A DNA stretch of 64,000 nucleotides from Narthecium ossifragum (GCA_963920575.1 OY986964.1:33413685-33477684); one strand, 5' to 3'; positions 10,438 through 22,029 are shown, counted from the first letter of the stretch. Made by a program: numbers and translations. Notes: generated by a model not told the origin, from the letters alone.

Positions 10438-11101
10438 TAATTGAAATGTCTAAACAAATGATATACAACCAATGAATAAGGTTGAGCCGGCATTGGCTCA
10501 TGAGGATAATGAAAGAGAGGATTGGGTTGCTCGCTAGGCATGGGTTATTGCTAGTTCAATTTCCATTAATAATCAGGAGCTAAGAGCTAGTTTAGCTCCT
10601 AAGAAGGGCGCTCCTCTTTAGGGGACCGTCTAGTTAATATACCCCAGTCTTCGGACTCATATTTTCAAAAAAGAAAAAGATTGAGTCGCCGTTGGTTCAA
10701 TGGTGCCGGCCCATGACCCTGGCTCGTGGCCGTTGTCCGGTAGTAAGCAAGTTTCCATGGAACTCTGCTGTTCGTGCATGAAGTGTAGTTTGACATGCTC
10801 ATCTCCTAAACGTTATATACGGGCACTTTTGAATTAGATAGTATCAATTAAGTTTTTGAGACGGTGGATTAAGGATTTAAAATGTTACTAGTAACAAAGT
10901 CAATGTGGCCTAAGAGGACGCGGTCCATGACCCTGTCCAGCTTAGGGCCATGATCCAACTCCAATAAACCCTTCAAGCAATGGCTCATGAGATAGTTATG
11001 GGTTCAAAGTGGCCCCATCTTGAAACCACCAAGCGCATGTATGTTTAAGGACTGGGGGCAGGGACCAAATCTAAGACTATTCTTCATCGACTTCGAATAT
11101 C

Positions 11102-11963
11102 GGTTGATATCCTCTCTTTTAGCGAAAATGATGAAGGCAGCGCTCCAAGAGATAGAGCAGTCGACGTTTATCACGGGAAGATCCATTCAGGACAATAATA
11201 GGGGTGGCATAAGAACTTCTTCATACAATGAGGAAGGCGCCGAAGACTAATCCGCTGATGGCCATCAAAGTTGATATACGAACGGACGGCGTATGACTCG
11301 GTGAGCTGGGAATTTGTCCAGCGAGTACTCACTAGGATGGAGTTCCCTAAGAAGATGATTGATTGGGTGATGGGTTGCATAACAACAGTGAGGTTGTCCC
11401 TCATTGTGAATGGTAGAGTATGTGATTTTTTTCAACCGGCTTGCGGTCTCCGACAGGGCGACCCAATTTCCACGTACATGTTTGTAATTGTACAGGAGGT
11501 CATGAGCAGACTACTTCAAGTTCCACTGGTCGCTCTGGAAGGGGTGACATATTCTGGTTCATCCTTCAGGCTAAGTCATCTTTTATATGCTGACGACTGC
11601 TTGTTTCTTACTACAACTCGAAGATTGGAGGCCAAAAAGGTGGTGAACGTGCTCTGGCATTACAAGATGATGTCCGGGCTAGAGGTGAGCAAGGAGAAGT
11701 CTAGTATTAAGTTCTCTCCATTGGCATCTACCAGGTGGCGAAAGGAGCTCGCAAAGATCATGGGTTTCGCGGAGAAGAAGGAGCCTTGGCACTATCTTGG
11801 AGCCACGTTAGAGGTGAGGGCGCTTAGAGCTTCAGACTTCAACTTCATGCTGGATGCGGTACAGAGCAAGCTAGTGGTGTGGAGATGCCCAGTTAAAGCG
11901 GCCGCATGCCGAGCGGTTTTGGTGCAAGCAGTCTTACATGCATTGCCAGTCTTCTTCGTTATG
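11102..11963 (+). pseudogene. 5'-truncated LINE reverse transcriptase, copy A
   Basis: Fragment of a LINE ORF2 RT domain. From 11271 one frame reads TAYDSVSWEFVQRVL, CGLRQGDPIS and LSHLLYADDCLF, which are RT blocks including the catalytic YADD. The first 150 bases (ITGRS block) are in another frame with a small deletion. The LINE is cut at 11963, where GC-rich tandem repeats begin, so zf-RVT and RNase H are missing. Copy B (38237-41080) is longer but has lost YADD and LRQGDP. The 13-bp sequence before the LINE start (11089-11101) corresponds to the target duplication seen intact around copy B. Confidence 0.85.
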
Positions 11964-11979
11964 TCCCCCTCTAACCCCA

Positions 11980-12440
11980 TCTCCTCTCCTCCACCCTCCT
12001 ACCCGACTCCCACACACTCCTGCCCCTCAAAGCATGCTCCCTCGCCCCCGCCAAAAGGAGGTGGTTGAGGAGGATGGTCGCCGGTGGTCGAGGAGGACGG
12101 TCGCCGGCGGTATGATGGGGATGAAGAGCAGATCCGGTGATGAGGGCGTCGGTGCTCTCGTTCAAACAAGAGAGATAGAGGTAAAGGAGAGATGATGCCC
12201 TCGCGAGCTCCACCTCCCCGACCTCCCCCTCTACCCCTACTCTCCTCCGCCCTCCTCCTCGACTCCCACACCCTCCTGCCCCCGCCCCTCAAAGCACGCT
12301 ACCTCGCCCCTGCCAAAAGGAGGTGGTTGAGGTGGATGGTCGCCGGCAGTAGGAAGCTGATGAAGAGCAGATCGGGTGATGATGGCGGCGGTGCTCTCGT
12401 TCAGAGGAGAGAGATGGAGGTAGAGGAGAGACGGTGGAAT
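11980..12440. repeat. Two tandem ~200-bp GC-rich repeats
   Basis: About 11985-12194 and 12240-12434 are diverged direct copies. Shared landmarks in order are ctcctctcctcc, gactcccacacact/ccctcct, gccaaaaggaggtggttgag, gatggtcgccgg, gatgaagagcagatc and ggtgctctcgttca. Frames in both orientations are low-complexity shadows. The origin is unknown; the pair directly abuts the LINE break. Confidence 0.7.
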
Positions 12441-12744
12441 AAAGATTGATGGTGAAATATATATCCCAGCTCATTTTTTAAATATAAAATAATATATGGG
12501 GTGTGCTACAGTGCCACCCCACATGTAGGGGAGCACTGTAGCTCTCCCCGGTTTTAGGGTAGCGCTAGGAAGGCTGATGTGGGGTTTTTTTTGCCACTTC
12601 CCCATTTATGACACCCTATAATAGGGAAGGGAACCATTTGATGGAGATGATGCATGTGCTTTAACCACCCACTAACCCCCTATCTCTCTCTCCCTATTTC
12701 ACTAACTCCCCTCTCCGTGGAGGACCATCCTAACACATAGGATA
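12441..12744. other. AT-rich spacer with a short inverted repeat
   Basis: No gene. It contains gggtgtgctacagtgccaccccacatgtaggggagcactgtagc, whose two halves are largely inverted copies, and a stretch ending accatcctaacacatagg that recurs at about 58300 and, inverted, near 55870-55990. It is probably debris of small DNA transposons. Confidence 0.4.
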
Positions 12745-13566
12745 AAAAATGATGGTTATATTATAAAGTAATTTTTAAAAAATTATTTTATTTTTAATAA
12801 AATATTATTAATATATACATGTGGAGAAAATATTGATGGGGATATACCTCATTTGGCTTCGTCAGCACCACACAGGCGTGGCTTTTCATTTTTTTAATCC
12901 CGTCAATGAAGACGTATTTTCGTATTGAAGACATAATTTGGACTTACATATTTGACATTTTGACCATTCCCCCCACCGCAGAGAGATCAATTGCGAAGAG
13001 ATAGTGGTTCTATTAAGACGTAAATTGGAGTTACGTCTACATTAATGAAGACGTAACTTCCACTTACGTCTCCAGTCCTCATCAAACCCTGACTACGGGC
13101 TCTCCTCCTTCCCCACCTGACATTTCTCTGGCGATTCTCCCCATTTCATCACTCAGACGGCGATTCTTTGGCGAACCTCCTAACGTCGCATCTCCTCGGC
13201 GCACGGCCCCGCGGGTCCCCTCATCCTTTACCATCCATCCACCCTCCACCCGACCATACATTCTTTCCGGTTCCTCACATTTCTCTGGCGATCTTCCGTC
13301 GAAATCCTCCAAAATCTTTTAGCCATTCTCCATCTTAATCTCGAGTGAGTTTTTATCTGAAAATTTTAGTCATACGCTGGCATGAGATAAAGGTCAAAGA
13401 TGTAAGTCTAAATTACGACTTCAATATGAAAACGTAACGTGAAATTACGTCTTCATTGACGGGATTAAAAAGTCATATCCCCATTAATATTTTTTCCACA
13501 TGTATATAAGAATAATAACTTTATTAAAATAATACTTTTAAAAAAAAATTCCTATTATAAGCATCC
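12745..13566. mobile_element. Long-TIR MITE (Mutator-like), first copy
   Basis: The outer ~200 bp on each side are inverted copies. Left: ggttatattataaag, acatgtggagaaaatattga, then tttaatcccgtcaatgaaga. Right: the complements, ending ccacatgtatataag and ctattataagcatcc. The interior is GC-rich with repeated acgt-containing words (tacgtcttcaa). It has no transposase. A second copy at about 58325-59108 sits in the same place beside phytocyanin copy 3, so it moved with the duplicated gene. Exact ends and the target duplication are uncertain. Confidence 0.65.
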
Positions 13567-13974
13567 TGATGTATGTGGCAGATATCATGCACAAAAGACA
13601 TACAACCAATGTTGGTAGTCTGGCTTGCTGGCTCCTGCCGGCGACTGGTCATCTGATTTCTAAAAAAAGATTCAATGGGCAGCGGCCCAACGGACTCGGC
13701 CCACACACCCTGGTTAGGGCCCTGACGGGACAGATGCAACTAGTCCATCTTTATTATCAACAAACTGTCACCAAAACAAAACTCCCAGTGTCATGCATGA
13801 CTCATGACTACATATTTTAAACAACAAAATGGCACCATCCTGACTCGGAGTCAGAGTCTGCCACGTATACAAACAACATCGTAGAGGAACCCACACACAA
13901 TTGCATCGCCTTTTCCCTTAGCCGAAATAAGCAACAAGACGCATGAACATGCTTCTGCCATGGACTCTTGCTAC

Positions 13975-14559
13975 TCAACTTGGAGGTGGAGCAGGGGTCG
14001 GAGAAGGAGATGGCGATGGGGGCGGCGCTGGCGACGGCGGCATGCAGAAACCCCCGGAGACGGTGACTGCCACTTTCATTCCTTTGGCGCAATCGTCGGA
14101 AATCCCGCAGATAAAGTACCGAGAACCCGTCCCGGTGAGGGTGATATTGGTTAAGCCACTAGTGTCGGTCTTCTCGCTCTTCGTGCAGGAGATGTAGTCT
14201 GACTGGCTAACCTCCTCCACGTCATATATGAGGGGAATGTATATGAACACTGTGGAATCACAAAATATCAGTAATTTATTTTACAAAAACAATTTAAGTT
14301 TTTAAGATAAACAATGATTTGACATGATACCAAAGCAGAGATCGAGAATTTTCGAATCTTGACTCCCTCACTCTGCTTTAAAATGATGAGAGGGCTTACA
14401 GAGATTATCGCCGACGCAGAACGTCTTGCTAGATGACCAGATGGAGTAGTTGACGCCAACCTTCCAACCGGCTAAGTCGCCCACGACGTAGTATATGGCG
14501 TGGGCCGGGACGGCGGTGGCGAAGAGGAGGAGCACCAGAAGAACTGGGACACAAGCCAT
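13975..14559 (-). CDS. Phytocyanin (cupredoxin) copy 1, copper site degraded
   Basis: Two exons: 14559-14400 (ATG at 14559) and 14249-13975, joined by a GT...AG intron (phase 1), encoding 144 aa. An N-terminal signal peptide (VLLLFATAVPAHA) precedes the plastocyanin-like fold: VVGDLAGW, NYSIWSSSKTF, VGDNL, DVEEVS, YFICG, GMKVAVTV, then a Pro/Ser-rich tail. Functional phytocyanins bind type-1 copper with His, Cys, His and Met/Gln. Here the first His is Tyr (IYDVEEVS) and the second is Asp (SDDCAKGMK); Cys and Met remain. A TGA at 13975 removes the last ~18 residues seen in the other copies, which are still readable downstream. Such proteins are secreted cell-wall or plasma-membrane proteins. 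This copy probably cannot bind copper. Confidence 0.8.
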
Positions 14560-14641
14560 TGTGGGTCTCTAATTAAAGAAACTTGCAAGGCTTCAAGTCT
14601 TTGAAGGAGGCAATGAAAGAGAAGCCATGGCATCCTAAGGT

Positions 14642-14650
14642 AGATATAAG
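14642..14650 (-). promoter_or_regulatory. TATA-like box of phytocyanin copy 1
   Basis: The minus strand reads CTTATATCTA about 85-90 bases upstream of the ATG. The surrounding ~200 bp is conserved in copies 2 and 3, so it is likely the ancestral core promoter. The box is weaker than copy 2's TTATATAA. Confidence 0.5.
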
Positions 14651-14904
14651 CATTCTGATGAAAGAGCTTTGACATGTTCACTCTTGGCTGACGAGGGTCT
14701 GCCGGCCCACAATGTCCCAATTCAGAAGTTACGTTCCAAATTTTCTTTTATTTTGATTCCTATCATTCGAATCTTGCATAAGAATTTCCTACATTAAACA
14801 ATTTAAACAAATATGGTCGCTGGTTTTGCTAAGAATGAAATATTTATCCTTATTAGAAGATGTTAGATGTGTACTGTAGCATACCGGTTAACACAGTATC
14901 AAGA

Positions 14905-15045
14905 GAAGGAAACATGCATCTAGGCCCTCTTTATTGTCAAATATTATCAACAAAACAAATCACCTGAATGTCATAACTATATTGAAGAAAAAGAGGCCAC
15001 AAAAGATGATCAATCCTGACTCAGTCTGAACATGTATAGTCAACC
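14905..15045 (-). pseudogene. Relic of a phytocyanin 3' UTR
   Basis: The plus-strand wording catctaggccctctttattgtc, aacaaaacaaatcac, tgaatgtcat and gatcaatcctgactcagtctg matches the region just downstream of the stop in copies 1-3 (for example 13737-13855 and 41135-41245). No coding sequence follows, so this is the downstream remnant of a further tandem phytocyanin copy. Confidence 0.55.
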
Positions 15046-15269
15046 CCTTTCTCTTTCGTGGCATCATTCTGCAACACGCGTGTCTAGATATTACATCAAC
15101 ATGTTTGTTTCACTGGATTAGGATAAGGAAAATGTTTCCCAGCCAACCCGTACTTGGGTTGGCTAGCAGCCAACCAGACGTGGCAGCTATGGATCGCTGA
15201 CACGTGGCTGTGAAATCGACGGTGGAGGAGAAATGTGAGCCACTCACCCACCTTTAGCTGCCCTAACCC

Positions 15270-15783
15270 ATCAATGATTCACTCGGGTGCTTGGCCCTAA
15301 GCCCGGCGGCGGACCTTGGCTACTCCACCCGACCTACACCACCAGACCTCCACCCGGACCTCCGGCGGGCGGCTCCTCCACCCAGGCCTCCTCCCGGTTC
15401 CTCCCGGCTTCTCCTCGACCCGGACCTCCATCGACCTACACCACCAGACCTCCACCAATAGAAGTTCCAGCGGCTCCTCCAACATTTCTCAACCGGCGGG
15501 CGGCTCCTCAAACATTTCTCAACCGGCGGGCGGCTCCTCCAACATTTTTAGGTCGGCTCCTCCTCCCCAGACCTCCTCCCCAAACCTAGTCCCAGCGGCT
15601 CCTCCACCCAAACCTCCTCCCCAGATCTCCTCCAGGCGGCTCCTCCATCGATGTAGCCATCACCCCTCCTCCATCGGCGGCAGCGGCTCCTCCTAGCTTG
15701 CAGCGGCTTCAACCTCCAGCATTCTCCGGCGAACGGCTTCCACCGCGGTGCTGCCGGTGCTCTCCGATTGACATAGATCTCAG
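15270..15783 (+). other. Probable 5' UTR exon of the FAR1-related gene, with short tandem repeats
   Basis: A GC- and CT-rich leader with repeated cggcggctcctc/aacatttctcaacc units of about 33 bp at 15470-15555 and related ccacc-rich units from 15320. It ends ctcag|gtttgg at 15783, a good splice donor. An acceptor at 17134 (ggttag|agatt) just before the ATG would give a 1.35-kb 5' UTR intron. The Pro-rich open frames here are composition artefacts. Exon use is inference. Confidence 0.45.
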
Positions 15784-17134
15784 GTTTGGGAAAAAAAATT
15801 CTCTTGGTTGATGCATGTTAGCCTAGGATCATGCTATCTTCTCTTCTCTTGGCTGCCAATGTTTGGATCTATGGATTAGTAGTCGACTATGATGTGATTT
15901 CTTCCTCTCTTCTCGAGTTTTTGATGGATTGCGATGCTATGTGATGTTATGCTCTGCTCTTTCCCCTGCTGCCTTGCTATGTGATGCTATGCTCTGCTGT
16001 TTCCCCTTGCTGCCGTGGATGGTTTGCGACGTCTGCGTTTGTTTGGATTTGGACGAAATCTTTCTCCTCTGTGTTTCCTTTCTTTCCTATGTTCTTGACT
16101 GGCCGGCTGCTTGAGTTTGTGGTTTCATCCTTTTTGTTGGATTTTTGGCTATTTTTGGTGATTGTCGGTGCTCTCCGATTGAAAACAAGCAATATGCTGG
16201 ATTTCCTTTCTCCGATTGAAAACAAGCAATATGCTATCATGTTAATTCGCACATGTAAGTTTCATTGAACTCCCAAAAGTTTTCCCTAACAAAGCTAATC
16301 AAATGATTATGATTGGATAGCATATTTCCTATTTATCAGTTCGAATTGTAATTTGGATTTCCCCTTGTTGGACTGTGTATTGTGGGGGCACCTCATCTTT
16401 GTTAAGTTGCTATCATCTTAGAGGTGCTGCTTTCTTTTCAAACAATTGGAACACCTGCACTAGCTTTCTCTCTCAATTATGTTAGTATGCGACCATCATT
16501 CTTAGCCTTCAACAGTAGTGCCATCATTCTAGAGCTATTGCAATCAATAAGGTACTCTTCTTAGATTTTTTTACACAGAAAGGCATACAAGTTAATACAA
16601 TTGTCTGCTTAAACTCTTTAATGACTAATTTGTTTTTTTCAGAATTTTCTTAGCTTAGGAAACCTCAAGTTAATACAATTATGTTTCTTTCTTGTTATGG
16701 TTGCATATTTTTGTTGGAATTTTGGCTATTTTTGTTGATTGTCGGTGCTCTCTGATTGAAAACAAGCAATATACTGGATTTCCTTTCTCCGATTGAATGG
16801 TTGTTGGTGCTCTCCGATTGAAAGATTTTTTATTTCCTAGTTAAAACATGTAAGTGATCTGATTGAATTCATAACTCCATCATAAAATATGTCGATTCCT
16901 AGTTAAAACATGTCAGTGAACTGAAACATTTTTCGTGCAAATATGCTCATGTTAGACACACTAACATTTCAAGAGTTATGTTTCAGTTATAATGCAGTTT
17001 ATTTCAAGTGGAATACTAACAATAGATGTAGCAATTCTTGTTATTGAGTTCTCTTTTTAGCTTGGATTTCAACATATTAATGTGTTATCTTCTATGTTAT
17101 TTATGCTCATGTCTCATGTTAGACACACGGTTAG
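15784..17134 (+). other. Probable 5' UTR intron of the FAR1-related gene, with internal duplications
   Basis: T-rich sequence without genes. A ~95-bp block (cggtgctctccgattgaaaa followed by caagcaatatgctgg) is present at about 16141-16236 and again at 16711-16832, with shorter repeats of ctccgattgaaaacaagcaa inside the first. Typical intron composition; the repeats are unexplained. Confidence 0.4.
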
Positions 17135-17139
17135 AGATT

Positions 17140-20100
17140 ATGGCCACAAGTTCATCGAATTCAAAGGGAGATGAAGCAAACGATCTTAATTTGCTGCCGG
17201 ATCATTCTAATGTCACAATGGGCATGTGTGAAATAGTTGAACAACCTAAATGTGGAATGATATTTGATTCTGTGGAGCAGCTTGTACAGTATTACAGACT
17301 TTATGGTAGTCAAATTGGATTTTCTACGGCCAAGAGAAGCCGAAAGTTGGATGATAATGGAAATCTAAAACATATAACTCTAGTGTGTTCTCGTGCAAGG
17401 AAAACACAATCAAATGCAAATAACACACTACAGATGCAGCCCACATGCAAGACAGATTGTCATGCTAGGTTGCATGCTTCGGTAGATGCTGATGGGAGGT
17501 TGGTAGTCCTCACAGTCGTAACAGAACATAATCATGCACTTAGCCCTTCTAAAGCAAGGTTTTTTCCATGTAACAAGATCATAGATGGAAAAGCGAAAAG
17601 AAGGCTCGAATTAAATGATCAGGCTGGCATTCCAATGTGTCGGAATTTCAATACATTAATGGTTGAAGCAGGTGGGTATGAAAATTTAACATTTGGAGAG
17701 CGGGATTGTCGAAACCATATTAGTAAGGCCAGGCGTCTGAGGCTAGGTGAAGGTGATGCTAAGGCAGCTTTTGGTTATTTTCAAAAGATGCAGGCAAAGA
17801 ATTCAAATTTCTTCTATACTTTTGATCTTGATGATGAGTCCAGGATTCAGAATTTGTTTTGGGCGGATGCGCGTAGCAGGGCAGCCTTTGAATACTTTGG
17901 AGATGTGATAACCTTCGATACCACCTATCTCACTAATAAATATGACATGCCGTTTGCTCCATTTGTAGGAGTGAACCATCATGGGCAATCAATTCTCCTG
18001 GGATGTGGATTGTTATCCACTGAGGATACAAAGTCCTTCACATGGCTGTTTGAGAGTTGGGTTACATGCATGTCCGGGCATCCAAATGCTATAATTACGG
18101 ATCAGGATCGTGCAATCACTAAAGCAGTGGAGATAGTATTTTCAAGTAGCAGGCATCGATGGTGTTTGTGGCATATACTTAAGAAAGTGCCAGAGAAACT
18201 CCGTGGATATGGTGGTAAATATGATGCTATCAGATCATCTTTGTTGAATAATGTTTATGATTCATTGACTACATATGAATTTGAGGACAGATGGGAAAGT
18301 ATGATCGAGGAATATGAGCTTGGAGGCAATGATTGGTTGAGAGGGCTCTATGAAGACAGACAACGATGGGTCCCAGCCTTTGTTAAGGACACTTTTTGGG
18401 CAGGAATGTCTACTACACAACGTAGTGAGAGTATGAATGCGTTTTTTGATGGTTTTGTTAATTCAAAAACTTCGCTCAAACAGTTTGTTGAACAGTATGA
18501 TAATGCTTTACGAAGTAAAGTGGAAAAGGAAACGCATGCAGATTACATATCATTTCACAAGAATATTCCTTGTATTACAAAATTTACATTTGAAAAACAG
18601 TTACAAAAAGTCTATACAATTGCCAAATTCAAAGATTTTTAGGAAGAGGTAAGATGCAAAACATATTGTCAGGTGTTACATATTGACAATCAAGAAGGTG
18701 CAGCTCTTTTTGTCATAGAAGAGATGAATCCTGATTCAGAAAGATGCAGAAAAATCAATGTATGCTATGTGGAGTCCGGGTGTCAAATATATTGTCAATG
18801 TCGACTGTTTGAGCATCGAGGTATATTGTGCCGTCATGCAATAACTGTCATGCAATATAAGAAGATATTCCACATGCCAGATCGTTGCATCTTAAACAGG
18901 TGGAGAAAGGATATTCCCCGGCGTCATTCACGGATGAAAGTGGGCTACAGTGGGTTAGACCCTACACCTGAAATGCAACGATATGACATGATGTATTCAA
19001 AGTTCAGTGAGGCAGCAGACATGGGTGTACAAACAGATAAGAGGTGCGCCATAGCGTTGGATGGCCTAACGGACTTGTGTCATAAATTGGCTATCACATA
19101 CACTGAAGGTGAGAGTGATGGTAATCATAGAATTCCTCCAGAAGCAATGACAAGCTTTGAAGACAAAGGTTTTAATGACGTTAGAGTTAATAGTCCTCTT
19201 AGAGTGCGAGGCAAGGGAAGGCCGCCAGAAAAAAGAAAAGAATCAAAAGTGGACAAGGTTGTCCGTAGCCTTAAACTCAAGGGGAAGAAGCAAAATGTAA
19301 GCACAAAACTATATGCTTATACACAAACTTCGATTATGGTATAGCTAACTAAATTTGGATATCCTGATTTAAATTACAGGTTAAAGGAGATAAACAATCT
19401 GCTGATGTGAATCAATCAATAACACCGACACCGGAGGTTTTTGGCACACAAGAGAGCATGAACGTGGTGTGTCTACATTGCCTATACTATTAAAATTAAC
19501 ATAAACTAGTAAACTTATATATTCAAAAGAGAGCAATGTCACTGAATCATCTTATAATTGTACAGAGGTCACAATCACTTTTTGGCATACAGAAATTGGG
19601 ACCACAAGTGCATGAATTTCCTCAATATAATTATGTAAGTTTTTAATTTTTACATAACTTGTTATTTATTACATGTTGTCACGAAATCGTATTTTAATTC
19701 TATAGAGATTGGGACCACAAGCGCATGATCCGTCTCATGTTCGCGTTGGGTCCACTCTACCGCAATATAATTATGTAAGTTTTTAATTTTACATAACTTG
19801 TCACGAATTACATGTTGTCACGAAATCGTATTTTAATTTTATAGAGATTGGGACCACAAGTGCATGATCCATCTCATGTTGGCGCTGGGTCCACTCTATC
19901 GCAATATAATTATGTAAGTTTTTAATTTTTACTTCACTTGTTATTTTAATTTTTACATCACTTGTTATTTTAATTTTTACATCACTTGTTATTTTAATTT
20001 TTACATCACGTAAGTTTGACATCTGCTGACTTAGTTGTGGGTATAGGTTTGAACTGATCTATGAAAGTATTAATTCGATATTAGGACATTACGAGAATTA

Positions 20101-20998
20101 TCTAGTGTACCAGAAGTTTGACATCTGCTGACTTAGTTGTGGGTATAGGTTTGAACTGATCTATGAAAGTATTAATTCGATATTAGGATAAATGACAATT
20201 ATCTATTTGCCGACAGCTCTGCTAAGTACATGCAAATCAAAATCAGGTTAATCATAGTTGCTTGTCACATTACGTATCGATGTCAAAGTAAATTTGCAAA
20301 AATGCAGAAATAGAGTAAGTAGATTGCATAACATCAATTAACAGTAAGAAGTCTGCTATCAATATTCAACTTTCTTACAATGTTGCAGCCATCTAATAAT
20401 CTTAGGAGAAGCGATAATTCTCCCTTTACATCACTTGTTATTTATTAGATATTGTCACGAAATCATGTTTAAATTCTATAGAGATTGGGACCACAAGTGC
20501 ATGATCCGTCTCATGTTGGCGCTGGGTCCACTCTACCGCAATATAATTATGTAAGTTTTTAATTTTTACATCACTAGTTATTTATTAGATATTGTCACGA
20601 AATCATGTTTAAATTCTATAGAGATTGGAACCACAAGTGCATGATCCGTCTCATGTTGGCGCTGGGTCCACTCTACCGCAATATAATTATGTAAGTTTTT
20701 AATTTTTACATCACTTGTTATTTATTAGATGTTGTCACGAAATCATGTTTTAATTCTACAGAGATTGGGATCACAAGTGCATGATCCGTCTCATGTTGGC
20801 GCTGGTTCTAGTTATCCTCAATATAATTATGTAAGTTTGGTTGTAGTGGATACAGTAGAATTTGGTCGTTCATGTATGTAGTTTTTCAAAGTTGAGACAA
20901 GTGAATTATATATGCTAATTTAAATGCTTGTTATGTAGGAATTCCAACAGAGAAGCATGTATGAGTCGTCTCATAATGACAGCGATGGAGAATGGTGA
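17140..20998 (+). CDS. FAR1-related (FRS/MULE-derived) transcription factor gene, in-frame TAG
   Basis: Exon 1 is 17140-19296. By family it would be a nuclear DNA-binding regulator descended from a Mutator-like transposase. Domains: a FAR1 zinc DNA-binding domain (about residues 40-140, with LVCSRA, CKTDCHARL and EHNH), a MULE transposase core (about 230-420, with VITFDTTYL and ITDQDRA), and a SWIM zinc finger (about 552-570, CQCRLFEH...CRH). A TAG at 18640-18642 replaces the Gln expected in KFKDFQEE, so translation would stop at residue 500, before SWIM; the frame is open again afterwards. Exon 2 is 19380-19463 (or 19466), followed by six 69-bp exons and a last exon 20939-20998 ending EW and TGA. 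All junctions are phase 0. I chose the Met at 17140 (MATSSSNSK) because it follows a good acceptor; the Met at 17038 lies in the putative intron. Confidence 0.8.
19566..20830 (+). repeat. Tandem array of six 69-bp phase-0 exons
   Basis: Exons lie at 19566-19634, 19706-19774, 19845-19913, 20482-20550, 20622-20690 and 20762-20830. Each is exactly 69 bp, preceded by (t)ag and followed by gtaagttttt. Introns are 70-71 bp, apart from the 568-bp gap between the third and fourth, so the unit is about 140 bp. Each exon encodes 23 residues beginning RLGPQ or similar and ending PQYNY; the first is the most diverged in its front half. Any number can be skipped or included without changing frame. Confidence 0.8.
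19914..20481 (+). repeat. Long intron between exon repeats 3 and 4, internally duplicated
   Basis: It contains about four copies of a 23-bp unit (tttttacatcacttgttatt) at 19918-20007. A ~74-bp direct duplication beginning gtttgacatctgctgactta is at about 20012-20085 and 20113-20187. There are no exon copies inside it, so it may mark where further units were lost or replaced. Confidence 0.65.
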
Positions 20999-22029
20999 TG
21001 AACATGACATGGTAGTCAATCAATATCTATGTCTTTTGCTCCCTCACTAGGTTAAGTAGGATTAGTAACTTTATTGACAGATGGACAATCCTCCATCTAG
21101 CTAGTTAATTGCGAAAGATGTTGAGTGTGCAAAATTTTAGAAATTTTTTACTAGTAGGGAAGTATTGATCGTAATTCAATTTGAGTTTAAACTGAAAACT
21201 AAAGCTGGTCCCTTTGGTAACAGGAATTTCTAATAGCAAATATTTGTGGGGCAGTCTTTCGACGTGTGAAATGTAAGGTCACAGAGCAGAAACCAGGGCA
21301 AGCTCCTCCTCTCCTTGCTGTTGCTTCAGTGGACAACATGAATAGCCCATTGATGGGCGGATCCGAGCAAATCGATATGGAAGTTGACATGGTTGATACT
21401 TGCCTGTGTACAGCATAGGTTCACAGCAACATACTCATGGGAAAGGATCTCTTGTATCAGATGAATGAGACTTGTCGCGTTTCAGCTCAGGCTTGACTGC
21501 AGTGGTCTTATCTTCTAGTGTAATTTGTTTCAATTGTAAGATTTAAGTAGTTACAATCAAAGGATGTAGCTGTTTATATTTTTGTATTCTTATGAATGCA
21601 GAAATGTACACATATGTCCAGTTTTTGCTTATGTAATCTTGACATTTCTTCAAAGAATTACCTTACTGTTCCATATGCGACTACAAGCCTGATGAGACTG
21701 AGTGTAATATTTCGCCTCTCGAGCATTTCTTTCAGGGTTTAAATTTGTGAGTTGTTGGAGTGAGTACCTCTTCATTTGTATATTTGATTGAATGTTTGGA
21801 GGGTGTACCTCGTATTTTGTGATGGAGTAAATGTGTGAGTGAATGGTTGTTCTACTATTTCGAACAATTGTATGCACTTGATGCTATATCAAAGATACAA
21901 ATGAAATGTTGTCAAAATTTTCTCCAAATATGTACAAAGGAAATGCTATAGTTAAGTTAATAGTCCATCGATCAATATATGTAGTCCAATATTTCTACTC
22001 CAAACATGATCTTCCAAACATGATCCATC
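20999..22029. other. 3' flank of the FAR1-related gene, no gene seen
   Basis: T-rich sequence. 21230-21420 contains a short conserved-looking open stretch (cagagcagaaaccagggcaa onward) that could be a further 3' exon of the gene in an alternative transcript, but I cannot tie it to a splice frame. Nothing else is recognisable. Confidence 0.3.

Larger units (their letters stand above)
10048..11963. repeat. Duplicated segment, copy A
   Basis: From gttgatcgacctaatc onwards this matches 27692-28365 and then continues at 37842-39090, where copy B is split by the gypsy element. It contains a MITE-like stretch (about 10070-10437), a flank carrying ggcccatgaccctgg, and a 5'-truncated LINE starting at the same base in both copies. 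Sharing the LINE breakpoint means the LINE inserted before the duplication. Similarity stops at about 11963, inside the LINE. Confidence 0.85.

Noticed and set aside
15287..15696. Pro-rich frames near 15.3-15.7 kb as a proline-rich protein gene
   Set aside because: Both strands are open because of GC-rich tandem repeats. The position fits a 5' UTR of the downstream gene.
17038..17139. Earlier Met at 17038 as the start of the FAR1-related protein
   Set aside because: The 34 extra residues are hydrophobic, T-rich intron-like sequence, and a good acceptor (ggttag) lies just before the Met at 17140.
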